Positions 33,610 to 43,781 are shown, counted from the stretch's first letter. The stretch is DNA of 64,000 bases from Alphaproteobacteria bacterium WMHbin7 (GCA_002753155.1 PDZW01000016.1:1-64000); one strand, 5' to 3'. Notes: generated by a model from the letters alone, not told the origin. Translations and numbers: made by a program.

Positions 33610-36600
33610 CTACCATTTCGGATCGCGTGAAATCAGGTTCGTCGCATCGGCCTCGGGCATGGGCCTTGAGAAATAATAGCCTTGTGCAAAGTGGCAGCCA
33701 AGCTCGCGCAATACCTCATACTGCTCTGCCGTCTCAACACCCTCGGCCACGATCTTCATGCCCAGATTGGTTCCCAGCGCCACGATCGCACGCACGATCT
33801 CCATGTTTTCGCGCTTTTCAAACATGGTGGCGACGAAGGATCGGTCAACTTTCAGATTATCGAAGGGGAAACGGTGCAGATAACTGAGCGAGGAGTAGCC
33901 GGTGCCGAAATCATCGATGGACAGGGAAACGCCCAAAGCCTTCAGCTTGGCCAGCCATTCAGTTGCCACTTCGGGATTGTCCATCAACAGGCTTTCCGTG
34001 ATTTCAAGCTTGATCTGCGAGGCGTTCAGCGCATTTTCCTCGATCAAATCGGCGATTCGATCAATCAAGCCAGGTTCCTTGAACTGCCTAGCCGAGATAT
34101 TGATACTCATCATCAGATGCTTGTCTTCGCTTCGCTTGACATTCCAGTCCTGCATGCGCTTTGACGATTCCTCGATCACCCACCAACCGATGGGGATGAT
34201 CAGCCCCGTTTCCTCGGCCAGGGGAATGAAATCGCCTGGCGACACCAGGCCTTTGGTCGCATGGCGCCAGCGAATTAGCGCCTCGAAACCAGCAATGCGG
34301 CCAGTCTCCATGGCGATGATGGGTTGATAGAACATGACAAGTTCGTTGCGCTCGAAGGCCCGGCGCAAATCCGATCCCAGCTCAAGCTGCTTGGAGGAAT
34401 GCACCCGCATGGCCGGAGTGAACACGGCAATACGGTCGCGTCCGATGGATTTGGCCTCGTACATGGCTAGATCGGCATCAATCAGCATGTCCTCGGGACG
34501 TTCATAGTCGGGATGGGCGATGGCGATGCCCATGCTGGCCGTCGGAAAAATCTCTTGCCCCATCAGATTAACCGGCTTGGTCAGCGACTGGCGCAAACGT
34601 TCGGCGATATCCTGCGCACTGTCGTTGCTGGTGATGTCCTCGATCAGAAGGGCGAATTCGTCGCCCCCCAGTCGGGCCACGGTATCGGAGGCGCGTCTTG
34701 ATGTATCCAGTCTTTTGGCGATGCAGACGATCAGGCTGTCGCCCGCCGAATGCCCCAGGCTGTCATTGACGTATTTGAAGCGGTCGAGATCCAGAAACAT
34801 GACGGCGAACGAGCGGGATGAATCGCGCTTGGCGCGTGTCAGGGCCTGGCCGAGACGGTCCATGAACAGGGCGCGATTGGGCAGGCCGGTCAAACCATCG
34901 TGGAAGGCGTCATGCAATAATTGCTGCTCGGTGCGCTTGCGCTCGGTGATATCCGTTTGCGATCCGGCGATGCGGGCGGGTTTTCCCGTCAGGGGTTCGG
35001 CCACCGAAGCGCCACGCAGCAGCATCCAGCGATAGCGCCCGTCATTGTGACGAACGCGGTATTCGACTTCGACATGCGTGGTGGATCCGCTCATATGCGA
35101 ATCGAACGCCGCCTTCAACTCATCGGCCTCGTCCGGATGGACGCGCGAGAACCACTCGTCGGGATCGGTGCCGATCTCGTCTTCGCGGCAACCCAGCATG
35201 TTCTTCCAACGCGGCGAATAATAAACCCGGTTCGTCTTCAGGTCCCAATCCCACAAGCCGTCATTGGCTCCCTGGGCCGCCAGGGCGTAGCGCTCTTCGC
35301 TTTGCTTGAGAGCAGCCTCTCTGCGCTTCAGATCGGTGACATCGGTATAGGTCAACAGCACCTTTCCGTCATCAAGGCGCCGTGCGGATACCTGCACCAC
35401 CGCTCCGCTTGCCAACTGCCGCTCGACCTTGGCCAACATGGGTTCGGTGCCCTGGGCAACCTGCCAATCTGGATCATCAACGCCGATGGCATCGCCACGC
35501 TCGCTCATGAAACGCATGATGGCTACGACATGCGTGCCATTGGACATGAGCTTCGCGGGCAGATTCAGCATCCGCCCGAACAAGGCATTGACGTCGAGCA
35601 GACGCAGATCGAAGTCGAAAATGGCAACGCCCTGGGTGATGTTGTCCAGTGTGGCTTCAAGCAGCGCCTGCTTCTCGGCGGCTTCCTGCTCGGCCAGTTT
35701 GCGCTCGGAAATATCCTCGACGGTTCCTTCGTAATACAACACCTCGCCTTTTTCGTTACGCACGGCCCGACAGTTCTCGGAGACCCAAAGCGCAACGCCG
35801 TCGCGGCGCAATATCTGATATTCAAACCCGCGCACATCTCCGGTCTTGTTCATCAAGTCGAGAAAGCGTTCTCGATCCTTGGAGTCCAGGTAGATCTGGC
35901 AGGAAATATCGACGATGCCGGCAATCAGTTCTTCGGGGCTATCATAGCCGTACAACTTGGCCAAAGAGGGGCTGGCCTCGATATAGCGGCCATCGGGCGT
36001 TGATTGGAAAATCCCTTCCACCGCCTGTTCAAAGATCGAGCGATAGCGGCTTTCGCTTTGCTTCAGTTCTTCGGTGCGCGACGTCACACGGGTTTCAAGC
36101 GTGGCATTCACCTTTTCCAAGGAATCCTGGGCGCGTTTCAATTCCGTAATATCGCCGACGGAACCGACAAGACGGACGGCGCGTCCCTTGGCATTGCGTT
36201 GACAAACCGAACGCTCGCGAATCCAAAGAACATCGCCCACGGGATTGGTAATCCTGTATTCGGCGCTGACCGATGGCGCAAGGCCCCTGAAATGGTCCAG
36301 CGTCGCCTTGCGGTAAGGCGGCAGGTCATCGGGATGGATACGCGAAATCCAGTCCCTGGCCGAACGCAGTCCGTTGGCCGGAATACCGAAAATAACCTCG
36401 GTGCGAGGCGAGACGTAGAGCTGCCCACTTTCCAGATCCAGATCATAGATACCTTCCCGCGAGGCATCCATGGCCAGCGCATAGCGCTCCTGGCTTTTCT
36501 TAAGATCGCTGCTGATCTGAGCCAGGCTTTCACGCGTCTCATGCTCTTCCGAGACATCGTAAAGCGTTGAGAGAACGGCTTCAGTCTTGGCGAAGGTGAC

Positions 36601-37638
36601 AAGCCGTGAAGAGGCTCTGGCCCAAAAAGCCCTGCCATGATCGCCTACGAGATGAACGTCGAAACCATTGACCTCACCCTCGCGCTTCAAACGCGTCGTC
36701 AGTTCGCGCCGCTGCGTCTTGTCGGAATAGATGTCCGTAACGGGACGGCCCAGCAGCTTGGTCAGGGGCATGCCGATGGCCCGCCCCATCATGGGGTTGG
36801 CGTGCAGAATTACGCCGTCGGCGACACGGGTAACCAGAACCGCAATGGGCAGGCCCTCGACGATTTCCTTGAGCGTCTGCCCCTCTTCGGCATCCTGGCG
36901 TTCGCGCATCCGGCGTTCGGAAAAATCGCGGAAAGAAGAGAAAATGAACTCCTCATCGCCATAAGCAATAAAGGCAGCGCTTATCTCGGCCGGAAATGTC
37001 GAGCCATCCTTGCGCCGGTACAGGGCCTCGAAGGAATTGCGCAGCTTTTGCTCGCGCACACGCCGCCAAAGACCATTCCACTTTTCCGGTATCAGATGCA
37101 GATCGATCTCGAAAATCCGCTTGGTCAGGATTTCCAGGGGGCTGAAACCCAACAAATCACAGGCGGACTGGTTGGCCGAAAGAATGGCCCCGTCTGCTCC
37201 GATCCGCATCATGCCGTCATGAGATTCGTCGAAAGAGAGCTTGGCCAGTTCCTGCCCGGCCTCCAGGGCCATGCTGTCGTGAATGTCTTGCAGCAGGGCC
37301 AGAAGAACGATGCCATCGCGATCTTGATAGCGCGCGACCAGGCATTCAACGGCCAATCGCCCGCCATCCTTGCGCAAAAGCGTTTTGGCAAGGGCGTAGC
37401 TGTCATCGCCCCCTTCCTTAAGCGCCGAGAAGAGAGGAGCCTCGCGGATTTCGTCATCAGGACAGGAAAGGGACAGATAGTCAGGAGGGAGCGCATCACT
37501 CTCGGAAAGGCCCAGCATGCGCCGAAGTTGCGGGTTAACCGCCAACACGACGCCTTCTTCGCCAACCAGGGCAACGCCCAGGGTGGGAAGGGATGAATAA
37601 CGACCAAAGATCGCCTCGCGGCTGCCGTCTTCCGGCAT
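33610..37638 (-). CDS. multi-PAS GGDEF-EAL protein
   Basis: 1342 residues, apparently soluble. About seven PAS domains are spread over residues 15-900, joined by PAC segments ending in variants of DITERK. A GGDEF domain (about 910-1070, motif RLGGDEF) and an EAL domain (about 1090-1335, with GFEALIRWRH and DDFGTGYSSLSYL) follow. Both catalytic motifs look intact, so it could make and break c-di-GMP, with activity set by the PAS ligands (redox, light or small aromatic molecules). It ends eight bases before the DUF4863 gene. Confidence 0.88.
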   Translation of the reverse strand: MPEDGSREAIFGRYSSLPTLGVALVGEEGVVLAVNPQLRRMLGLSESDALPPDYLSLSCPDDEIREAPLFSALKEGGDDSYALAKTLLRKDGGRLAVECLVARYQDRDGIVLLALLQDIHDSMALEAGQELAKLSFDESHDGMMRIGADGAILSANQSACDLLGFSPLEILTKRIFEIDLHLIPEKWNGLWRRVREQKLRNSFEALYRRKDGSTFPAEISAAFIAYGDEEFIFSSFRDFSERRMRERQDAEEGQTLKEIVEGLPIAVLVTRVADGVILHANPMMGRAIGMPLTKLLGRPVTDIYSDKTQRRELTTRLKREGEVNGFDVHLVGDHGRAFWARASSRLVTFAKTEAVLSTLYDVSEEHETRESLAQISSDLKKSQERYALAMDASREGIYDLDLESGQLYVSPRTEVIFGIPANGLRSARDWISRIHPDDLPPYRKATLDHFRGLAPSVSAEYRITNPVGDVLWIRERSVCQRNAKGRAVRLVGSVGDITELKRAQDSLEKVNATLETRVTSRTEELKQSESRYRSIFEQAVEGIFQSTPDGRYIEASPSLAKLYGYDSPEELIAGIVDISCQIYLDSKDRERFLDLMNKTGDVRGFEYQILRRDGVALWVSENCRAVRNEKGEVLYYEGTVEDISERKLAEQEAAEKQALLEATLDNITQGVAIFDFDLRLLDVNALFGRMLNLPAKLMSNGTHVVAIMRFMSERGDAIGVDDPDWQVAQGTEPMLAKVERQLASGAVVQVSARRLDDGKVLLTYTDVTDLKRREAALKQSEERYALAAQGANDGLWDWDLKTNRVYYSPRWKNMLGCREDEIGTDPDEWFSRVHPDEADELKAAFDSHMSGSTTHVEVEYRVRHNDGRYRWMLLRGASVAEPLTGKPARIAGSQTDITERKRTEQQLLHDAFHDGLTGLPNRALFMDRLGQALTRAKRDSSRSFAVMFLDLDRFKYVNDSLGHSAGDSLIVCIAKRLDTSRRASDTVARLGGDEFALLIEDITSNDSAQDIAERLRQSLTKPVNLMGQEIFPTASMGIAIAHPDYERPEDMLIDADLAMYEAKSIGRDRIAVFTPAMRVHSSKQLELGSDLRRAFERNELVMFYQPIIAMETGRIAGFEALIRWRHATKGLVSPGDFIPLAEETGLIIPIGWWVIEESSKRMQDWNVKRSEDKHLMMSINISARQFKEPGLIDRIADLIEENALNASQIKLEITESLLMDNPEVATEWLAKLKALGVSLSIDDFGTGYSSLSYLHRFPFDNLKVDRSFVATMFEKRENMEIVRAIVALGTNLGMKIVAEGVETAEQYEVLRELGCHFAQGYYFSRPMPEADATNLISRDPKW

Positions 37639-37791
37639 CCTGACCTACCTCATGCAAACAGCGAAACCGGGATCGCCGTCTGTCCCCCCTTAACCAACCC
37701 CCTCAGACACGAATACGCAACTGTATTTCGACAGCATTCTACAATATTACCCTGGACAGGCCAGGGGTATTTGCGGGCCTGCGGTTCAGCA

Positions 37792-39069
37792 TCAAGATTG
37801 CGGCTGCCGATAGAAGCCAAATCCGTTCTTGCCCTTCTGCTTGATGGCGTACATGGCCGCATCCGCCGCGATCAGAAGCTTGTCGCTGTCTGTGGCATCA
37901 TCGGGATAAAGCGCAATGCCGACGCTGGCAGAGATACTGGCCTGGCCCTCTTTGAGCAGGAAGGGCTGCGAGAGGGTTTCCACCACCTTCTCCGCCACGG
38001 TGCTGGCGTCTTGCCACTTGATCACGCCCGAGAGGATCAAGGTAAATTCATCACCGGCCAGCCTGGCCACGGTATCTGTGGCGCGAACCAGTGCCTGCAG
38101 GCGCGTCGCCACCTCTATCAGCAACTGATCGCCCGCCATATGACCATAGCTGTCGTTGACCTCCTTGAAGCCATCGAGATCGACGAACAGAAGGGCCGCC
38201 TTTTGCGTGGATCGATCCGCCTGGGCAAGGGCATGCAGCAGCCGGTCGGTAAACAGATAGCGGTTGGGCAAGCCCGTCAAGGTATCGTGTGTCGCCTGCA
38301 GGCGAAGCTGGTTTTCGATTTCCTTCCTGAAGGTGATGTCGGTAAAGGTGGCGACATAGTTGGTCAGACGCCCGGCAGAGTCGAGAACCGCATCGATGCG
38401 CAGCCATTCAGGATAGATATTTCCTGATTTGCGACGGTTCCAGATTTCACCTTCCCAATGGCCAAGGGAACGCAGTTTCTCCCACATTTCCTCATAGAAA
38501 CTATCTTCCTGCACACCTGACTTCAAAAGATCGGCCGTCTTTCCGATGACGTCCTCAGACTCATAGCCGGTGATGCGCGTGAAAGCGGGATTGGTTCTGA
38601 CGATGGCCCCCTCGGCATCGGTCACGAAAATGCCGGTATCGACATTCTTGAAAACGGCCTCGGCCAAACGCATGGCTTCTTCAATCCGCTGGCGCTCGAT
38701 GGCATAGCGGATGGCACGGCGCAGCACGTCACCGTCCGAGCGCCCCTTGACCAGATAATCCTGCGCCCCCTGCTTCACGGCCTCCAAGGCTAGTTCTTCG
38801 TCATCAAGGCCCGAAAGAACGACCACCGCCGCCTTGGGCGGGGCCGACTCAAGGATCTTCTTGACCGTCTCAAGGCCAAAGGAATCGGGCAAAGACAGAT
38901 CAAGCAGGATAACGTCGAAATGCTGGGCTGCCAGATGCTGCACAGCCTCTTTCAAGGAGGAGGCATGGGCAATCGTGAAGCGCCCCTGGCCAGGCTCGGC
39001 CAGCGAATAGCGAATCAGCGCCGCATCACCGGGATTGTCCTCAACTACCAGTACGCGAATTTCACCCAC
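37792..39069 (-). CDS. response regulator with PAS and GGDEF domains
   Basis: 425 residues: receiver (1-125, phospho-Asp in ILLDLSLPD, conserved Lys in YLVKGRS), PAS (about 135-255) and GGDEF (about 260-420). The GGDEF motif is LAGDEF, with Ala in place of the first Gly. Some AGDEF cyclases are active, so output is uncertain. The N-terminus is MGEIRVLVVEDNPGDAALI. It lies between the multi-PAS gene and the CBS kinase-like gene, all minus strand, and could be the partner of either kinase nearby. Confidence 0.85.
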   Translation of the reverse strand: MGEIRVLVVEDNPGDAALIRYSLAEPGQGRFTIAHASSLKEAVQHLAAQHFDVILLDLSLPDSFGLETVKKILESAPPKAAVVVLSGLDDEELALEAVKQGAQDYLVKGRSDGDVLRRAIRYAIERQRIEEAMRLAEAVFKNVDTGIFVTDAEGAIVRTNPAFTRITGYESEDVIGKTADLLKSGVQEDSFYEEMWEKLRSLGHWEGEIWNRRKSGNIYPEWLRIDAVLDSAGRLTNYVATFTDITFRKEIENQLRLQATHDTLTGLPNRYLFTDRLLHALAQADRSTQKAALLFVDLDGFKEVNDSYGHMAGDQLLIEVATRLQALVRATDTVARLAGDEFTLILSGVIKWQDASTVAEKVVETLSQPFLLKEGQASISASVGIALYPDDATDSDKLLIAADAAMYAIKQKGKNGFGFYRQPQS

Positions 39070-39203
39070 TCATCACCCCGCTTAATAAATAACATGGGCA
39101 GAAGGCGCTCTCACATTGCACATGACCCCTTCAGGGTGTCGAGCGTAAGATCGGCCTACAGCCTCCGGCATAGAGAATCAAGACGCCTGCCCAGCGGACT
39201 ACC

Positions 39204-40760
39204 TTAAATAGCACCTGCTTCAAACAACGTCATCCGCATAACGTTTCCCTGTCCAGGGAATGTTTCAACCCAAATCCGCCCCCCGTGGCGTTCGACAATC
39301 CTTCGGGCGATCGCCAGGCCAACACCCGGCGTCTCCACCCCGGCACCGGCAGCCTGAAACAGGCCGAACAGGCTTTCCGCCCGGGCCGGATCGATCCCAG
39401 GGCCGTTATCATGAAGGCTGATCAACCAGCGCCCTTGCTCGCGTTCCGCCGATAGGCGAATTTCCGGTTTGCGGTCAGCGCAAACTGGGCGCAACGCATT
39501 GTCGAAAAGGGCGGTAAACAGGGTTCGAATCATCGCTGGATCACCTTTGATGCGTGGCAACGAGCCCTCAATCTTGATCTTGGCCCCCTTGTCGCGAATG
39601 AGACCGGCCATTTCGGCCATCACCTTGGCGATTTCCAGATCGAGTTCGACCGACTGACCGGGTTCCTCCAACTGGCCCAGGCGGGCATAATCGGCGATGC
39701 CATCCAGAAAGCTCTGCATTTGCGCAACCTCTGCTCTGGCTAGCGCAAGGGCTTCGGCATCGCCCCTTTGAATGCGATCGAGATGGCCCGCAAGACGGGC
39801 CAAAGGCGGTTTGCACCCGGCTGAAACGCCGTGAATGAATTGCTCCAGCTCCTCATTGCTGCGGTTCAATTCCTCCAGGCTGCCTCGCAGCCGGTTTTGG
39901 GCCTGATTCAAAGCGCGCGAGCGTTCGGCCAGCATTTCCTCGACATAGCGCAGGATGGAAAATTCAACGCTGGCCAGAATATCGGCAAAGGAAAGCAGGC
40001 CGACCGGAACGCCCTCGCCATCCGTCACACCCAGATGGCGGATACCTTTGCGCTCCATGGTTTCGCGCGCTTCGAGAACGCTGACCGTTTGCGGAACGGC
40101 CATGATCGGGCTATGCGCCACATCTCCCACTCGAAGCCCGTTTTTGCGGCTGGCTACGGCCTTCAACAGATCGCGCTCAGTCACGATACCGCGACGGCCA
40201 TCGCCCCAGATGACGACCGCGCAATCGCCACCATGATTATGCAAACGGCTTGCCGCCTGCGCCAGGGTCGATGAGGCCTGAAGAATCAGCGTCGAGCGAC
40301 GAATGACGGTGGAGACGGAGCGCATCGACAGATAGTGGCGGACATCTTGCTGGCGCACGACGTCGCTCTGGCTGACCACGCCAACCAGCTGATCCCTGTC
40401 ATCGACCACCACATAATGGCGCAGCCCCTCGTCCCTGAAACGCAAGGTGGCGGCCTCGATCGTGACATCCTGTCGGATGGTGCGCACCGGCTTGCTCATG
40501 ACCTCGCGGATGGGCAGGTCAAGCGCATGGCCGTCATCGAGATCGATCAGAAGCGCGTCATGCTCTGTCCAGATTCCCTCGGGCCGGTCGTTTTCGACAA
40601 CGACGATGGAACTGCAGCGGGAATCGACCATGCGCCCAGCCGCCTCGGCCACCTTGGTTTCGGGCGAACAGGTAAGGATGTCGCGGCGCATGATCTGAGA
40701 GAGATTCTGAACCTGTCCGCGCAACAGGTGATCCAGATTTTCTTGAGTGGAATCGGACAT
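39204..40760 (-). CDS. CBS-domain histidine-kinase-like protein, acceptor His missing
   Basis: 518 residues. Four CBS motifs form two Bateman modules (residues about 20-265), likely binding adenine nucleotides. A coiled coil (about 270-308) leads into a dimerisation helix and a HATPase domain with NALRP, DNGPGIDP and GVGLAIARR. In the H-box the usual FAWVASHDLREPL is replaced by FIHGVSAGCKPPL: aligned without gaps, the acceptor His is Ala314. So it is probably not an autophosphorylating kinase as such. The CBS half closely resembles the protein at 46462. Confidence 0.82.
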   Translation of the reverse strand: MSDSTQENLDHLLRGQVQNLSQIMRRDILTCSPETKVAEAAGRMVDSRCSSIVVVENDRPEGIWTEHDALLIDLDDGHALDLPIREVMSKPVRTIRQDVTIEAATLRFRDEGLRHYVVVDDRDQLVGVVSQSDVVRQQDVRHYLSMRSVSTVIRRSTLILQASSTLAQAASRLHNHGGDCAVVIWGDGRRGIVTERDLLKAVASRKNGLRVGDVAHSPIMAVPQTVSVLEARETMERKGIRHLGVTDGEGVPVGLLSFADILASVEFSILRYVEEMLAERSRALNQAQNRLRGSLEELNRSNEELEQFIHGVSAGCKPPLARLAGHLDRIQRGDAEALALARAEVAQMQSFLDGIADYARLGQLEEPGQSVELDLEIAKVMAEMAGLIRDKGAKIKIEGSLPRIKGDPAMIRTLFTALFDNALRPVCADRKPEIRLSAEREQGRWLISLHDNGPGIDPARAESLFGLFQAAGAGVETPGVGLAIARRIVERHGGRIWVETFPGQGNVMRMTLFEAGAI

Positions 40761-40799
40761 CAGTCGTCAGGTTTCAAATATTGGATCTCTGGCCCGCCA

Positions 40800-41876
40800 T
40801 TAAACCACATCCTCGGTTTTGCCGCTATCGCCCAGCTGGATGGCTTCGACCTGCTCGGAGTGACGGACAACCTTGTCGACCGATACCTTCAAAAGGCGTA
40901 AATCATCGCTAGCCTGTGTGAAATGCTTTTCCAGATTTCCCGCCCGCTCGGCCAGACGCTTCACATCATCCAGCAAATGGCGCACCTGGGCCTGGATGAC
41001 ATCGGCCTGCTCACGCATGCGCGCATCCTTCAGCACCGCCCGGATCGTGGTCAGCGTCGCCATCAGTGTGGTGGGCGAAACGATCCACACGCGCGCACGG
41101 TAGGACTTTTCCACCACCTCGGGAAAATTGGCGTATAATTCAGCATATACCGATTCGGAAGGCAGGAACATCAGGGCGGATTCCGCCGTTTCGCCGGGCA
41201 CGATGTATTTTTCGGAAATATCCCGCACATGGGTCAGAACCGCCGTGGCGAAGGCCCTGCCCGCCTGCGTGCGCTCGGCGTCGTCCTTGGCCGAGCGCAG
41301 TTGGTGGAAGCTTTCCAGGGGGAATTTGGCGTCGATGGCGATTGATCCCGGCGGGCGCGGCAGCTTGATCAGGCAATCGACCCGCCTGCGCTCGCCAATC
41401 GGTGCCTGAAACTCATAGGCCTGCGGCGGCAACACCTGACTGATCAAATCCTGAAGCTGAATTTCGCCAAACGCCCCTCGGGCCTGCTTGTTAGACAGGA
41501 TGTCTTGCAGGCTGACCATGCGCTCGGACAGTTGGGCGATATTGGCCTGGGCGGAATCGATCACGGCCAGGCGCTCGCGCAGTTCGGACAGGGTGGCTCC
41601 GGTGCGCAGCGAGGACTGGTCGAGCCCGTCATTCAAGCGCTTGCCCATGTCGGACAGCCGTTCTTCCAGAACCCGGCCAAGCTGGCGCTCCTGAGATTGC
41701 AGCCGCTCGGCCAACTGTGCCTGCTGGGCGGCCAGACTGTCGGCCATCTGAGCCAATCGCCCGGACAGTTCCCCCGATGACGCACTGCCGGTCCTTAACA
41801 CCAGCCAGGTCACCAGGACGCCGACGCCCAGGGCCAAAGCACCCGCCAGAACGGGAAAAAGAAAGGGATTCTCCAT
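40800..41876 (-). CDS. rmuC: DNA recombination protein RmuC
   Basis: 358 residues. An N-terminal membrane anchor (MENPFLFPVLAGALALGVGVLVTWLVL) is followed by a long coiled coil and the RmuC nuclease-like core (QARGAFGEIQLQDLI, VDCLIKLP, IAIDAKFPLESF, FLPSESVYAE). RmuC limits rearrangements at inverted repeats; the exact activity is not settled. I chose the ATG at 41876, which gives the usual membrane anchor. The longer open frame to 42302 overlaps the divergent gene. Confidence 0.9.
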   Translation of the reverse strand: MENPFLFPVLAGALALGVGVLVTWLVLRTGSASSGELSGRLAQMADSLAAQQAQLAERLQSQERQLGRVLEERLSDMGKRLNDGLDQSSLRTGATLSELRERLAVIDSAQANIAQLSERMVSLQDILSNKQARGAFGEIQLQDLISQVLPPQAYEFQAPIGERRRVDCLIKLPRPPGSIAIDAKFPLESFHQLRSAKDDAERTQAGRAFATAVLTHVRDISEKYIVPGETAESALMFLPSESVYAELYANFPEVVEKSYRARVWIVSPTTLMATLTTIRAVLKDARMREQADVIQAQVRHLLDDVKRLAERAGNLEKHFTQASDDLRLLKVSVDKVVRHSEQVEAIQLGDSGKTEDVV

Positions 41877-41921
41877 ACCCTTCTCTTTACAGTCCCCGGA
41901 TCGGAAGTGCAAACTTGACCT

Positions 41922-43226
41922 ATGACTTCCGACATTCCCGTCCTGGCCGCGAAAAAGGCCCTGGCCCAGGGCGATTACGCCCTGGCCTGGATGCATGTCA
42001 GCTCGTTTCTTCAAGAATGCCCCCGGCATCCCGAAGCGCTGATCCTGGCCAGCCAGGCCGCCTGGGCCATCGGCAACAGCGAAGCGGCCGTTCCCTTGCA
42101 GTTGGAAGCCCTTATCCGCTCGCCTGAGAACGGACAAGTCCAGGCGGCAGTCCTTAAGGCCTTCATGACGGATGCAAAGCAGGAATTCACCCTTCCCGAA
42201 GACCCCCTGGCCGGACTGCTGACCTTGATGCATGCCCTTCCCCATGTGGGACAGATTCCCCTGGCTCTGGGCAGGGCGCTTCTGGCCAGAGGGCGGATGC
42301 AAGAGGCGATCAGCGCCTTAAAGACCGCCGTCAGGCTGATGCCTGCCCATGGCTTGCCTACGACTTTACTTGGTTTGGTGGAACTCGGTCTGGCGCTGGG
42401 CCCTGCCCCGGCCCGGCCCCAAGCCCCCGCCTCTCCCGACAGGCGCATCGCCATGAGCGATCTGGGCGAACGCGGACGGTTCGGCAATCAGATCGTTCAG
42501 TATCTGTTTTTGCTGTGTCACGCGAAAAAGGAAGGTCTGTCGTTGGAGACGCCCGACTGGCTGGGCTCGCGCCTGCTGCGTCTTGAGGGCGACAACGCAT
42601 TGGGGGCTCCCCTGCCGCTCTGGAAAGAACCATCCACCGGCGCTCTTCCTTTCCTGGAAAAGGCCGGACCATCCCTGGCCGGTCGCGATATCAGCGGCTA
42701 TTTCAACCTTCCCCCCCAAGTCTACCGCCCCTGGAAAGAGGAAATTCAGGCGGCGCTAACCCCTTCCACCCAACTTGCCCCCCGCCTTCATCGCCTGCAG
42801 GCGGCGGTTTCAAGCCGCGGCAAGACCCTGGTCGCCCTGCATCTGCGCCGGGCCGATCAGGGCAAGGAAAGCCTTATGCCCGAGGCCCCCGCCGCCTGGT
42901 ATCTCGACTGGCTGAAGGCGCTATGGCCCCGGCTGGATGCTCCGGTCCTGTATCTGGCCAGCAACAGGCCAGGAGAGACCTTGCCCGATTTTGCCGCCTT
43001 CGATCCCTTAAGCGAGCGCGATCTGTCCCCCCCGCTTGCCGGGGCGGAATTCATCGACGATTTCATGGCACTTTCGCAAGCCCAGCACCTGGCCCTCTCT
43101 CCCAGCACTTTCAGTCTGGCCGCCGCCCTGGCCGCCAGGAGCCTGAAAAGCGCTGCCATCCCCGATTTTGGCGCCCAGTGCCTTGTTCCGGTTGATCCCT
43201 GGATGTCGCCTCCCTTCATTTCTTGA
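41922..43226 (+). CDS. TPR protein with GT11/fucosyltransferase-like domain
   Basis: 434 residues. The N-terminal third (about 5-160) reads as TPR-like helical repeats (AKKALAQGDYALAWMHVSSFLQECPRHPEALIL). From about 175 the segments GRFGNQIVQYLFLLCHAKKEG, VALHLRRADQ and SPSTFSLAAALAARS match the three motifs of alpha-1,2-fucosyltransferases (GT11: G-GN-Q, HXRRXD and STFS). The donor and acceptor sugars are unknown. It diverges from rmuC and lies 31 bases before def, possibly in one unit. Confidence 0.65.
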   Translation: MTSDIPVLAAKKALAQGDYALAWMHVSSFLQECPRHPEALILASQAAWAIGNSEAAVPLQLEALIRSPENGQVQAAVLKAFMTDAKQEFTLPEDPLAGLLTLMHALPHVGQIPLALGRALLARGRMQEAISALKTAVRLMPAHGLPTTLLGLVELGLALGPAPARPQAPASPDRRIAMSDLGERGRFGNQIVQYLFLLCHAKKEGLSLETPDWLGSRLLRLEGDNALGAPLPLWKEPSTGALPFLEKAGPSLAGRDISGYFNLPPQVYRPWKEEIQAALTPSTQLAPRLHRLQAAVSSRGKTLVALHLRRADQGKESLMPEAPAAWYLDWLKALWPRLDAPVLYLASNRPGETLPDFAAFDPLSERDLSPPLAGAEFIDDFMALSQAQHLALSPSTFSLAAALAARSLKSAAIPDFGAQCLVPVDPWMSPPFIS

Positions 43227-43257
43227 CGCCTGGGCTTTCTCCACTTATGTCAGCCTT

Positions 43258-43776
43258 ATGAGCATTCTTCCCATCCTTGTGGCGCCCGATCCGCGCCTGA
43301 AAGTCAAAGCCCAGCCCGTGACGGAGGTGGATGACGCCCTGCGCCGCCTGATCGCGGATATGCTGGAAACCATGTATGCCGCCCCCGGCGTCGGCCTGGC
43401 CGCCCCCCAGGTCGGCATCAACAAGCAATTGGTCGTCCTCGATATCGCCAAGAAGGACGAGGAAGCCCAGCCGATGGCCCTGATCAATCCGGAAATCCTC
43501 TGGCGCTCGGAGGAGACAAATGTCTATGAGGAAGGCTGCCTGTCCGTGCCCGAACATTATGCCGAGGTAACAAGACCGGCCCGGGTCCGGCTGCGCTATC
43601 AAGACAGCCAGAACGAAATCCGCGAAATCGAGGCGGACGGCCTGCTGGCCACCGTCCTTCAGCATGAGATCGACCATTTATCGGGAACCTTGTTCGTCGA
43701 TCATCTCTCGACCCTGAAGCGCGGCATGATCCTGCGCAAGCTGGAAAAAGCCCGCAAATTCAACATGAAAATGTAG
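43258..43776 (+). CDS. def: peptide deformylase
   Basis: 172-residue metalloenzyme that removes the formyl group from nascent proteins. All three motifs are intact: GVGLAAPQ (about 45-52), EGCLSVPE (with the metal Cys) and QHEIDHL (HEXXH). The ATG at 43258 was preferred to the longer frame. It is followed at five bases by fmt, the usual def-fmt pairing in which one enzyme adds and the other removes the formyl group. Confidence 0.95.
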   Translation: MSILPILVAPDPRLKVKAQPVTEVDDALRRLIADMLETMYAAPGVGLAAPQVGINKQLVVLDIAKKDEEAQPMALINPEILWRSEETNVYEEGCLSVPEHYAEVTRPARVRLRYQDSQNEIREIEADGLLATVLQHEIDHLSGTLFVDHLSTLKRGMILRKLEKARKFNMKM

Positions 43777-43781
43777 CCGCC

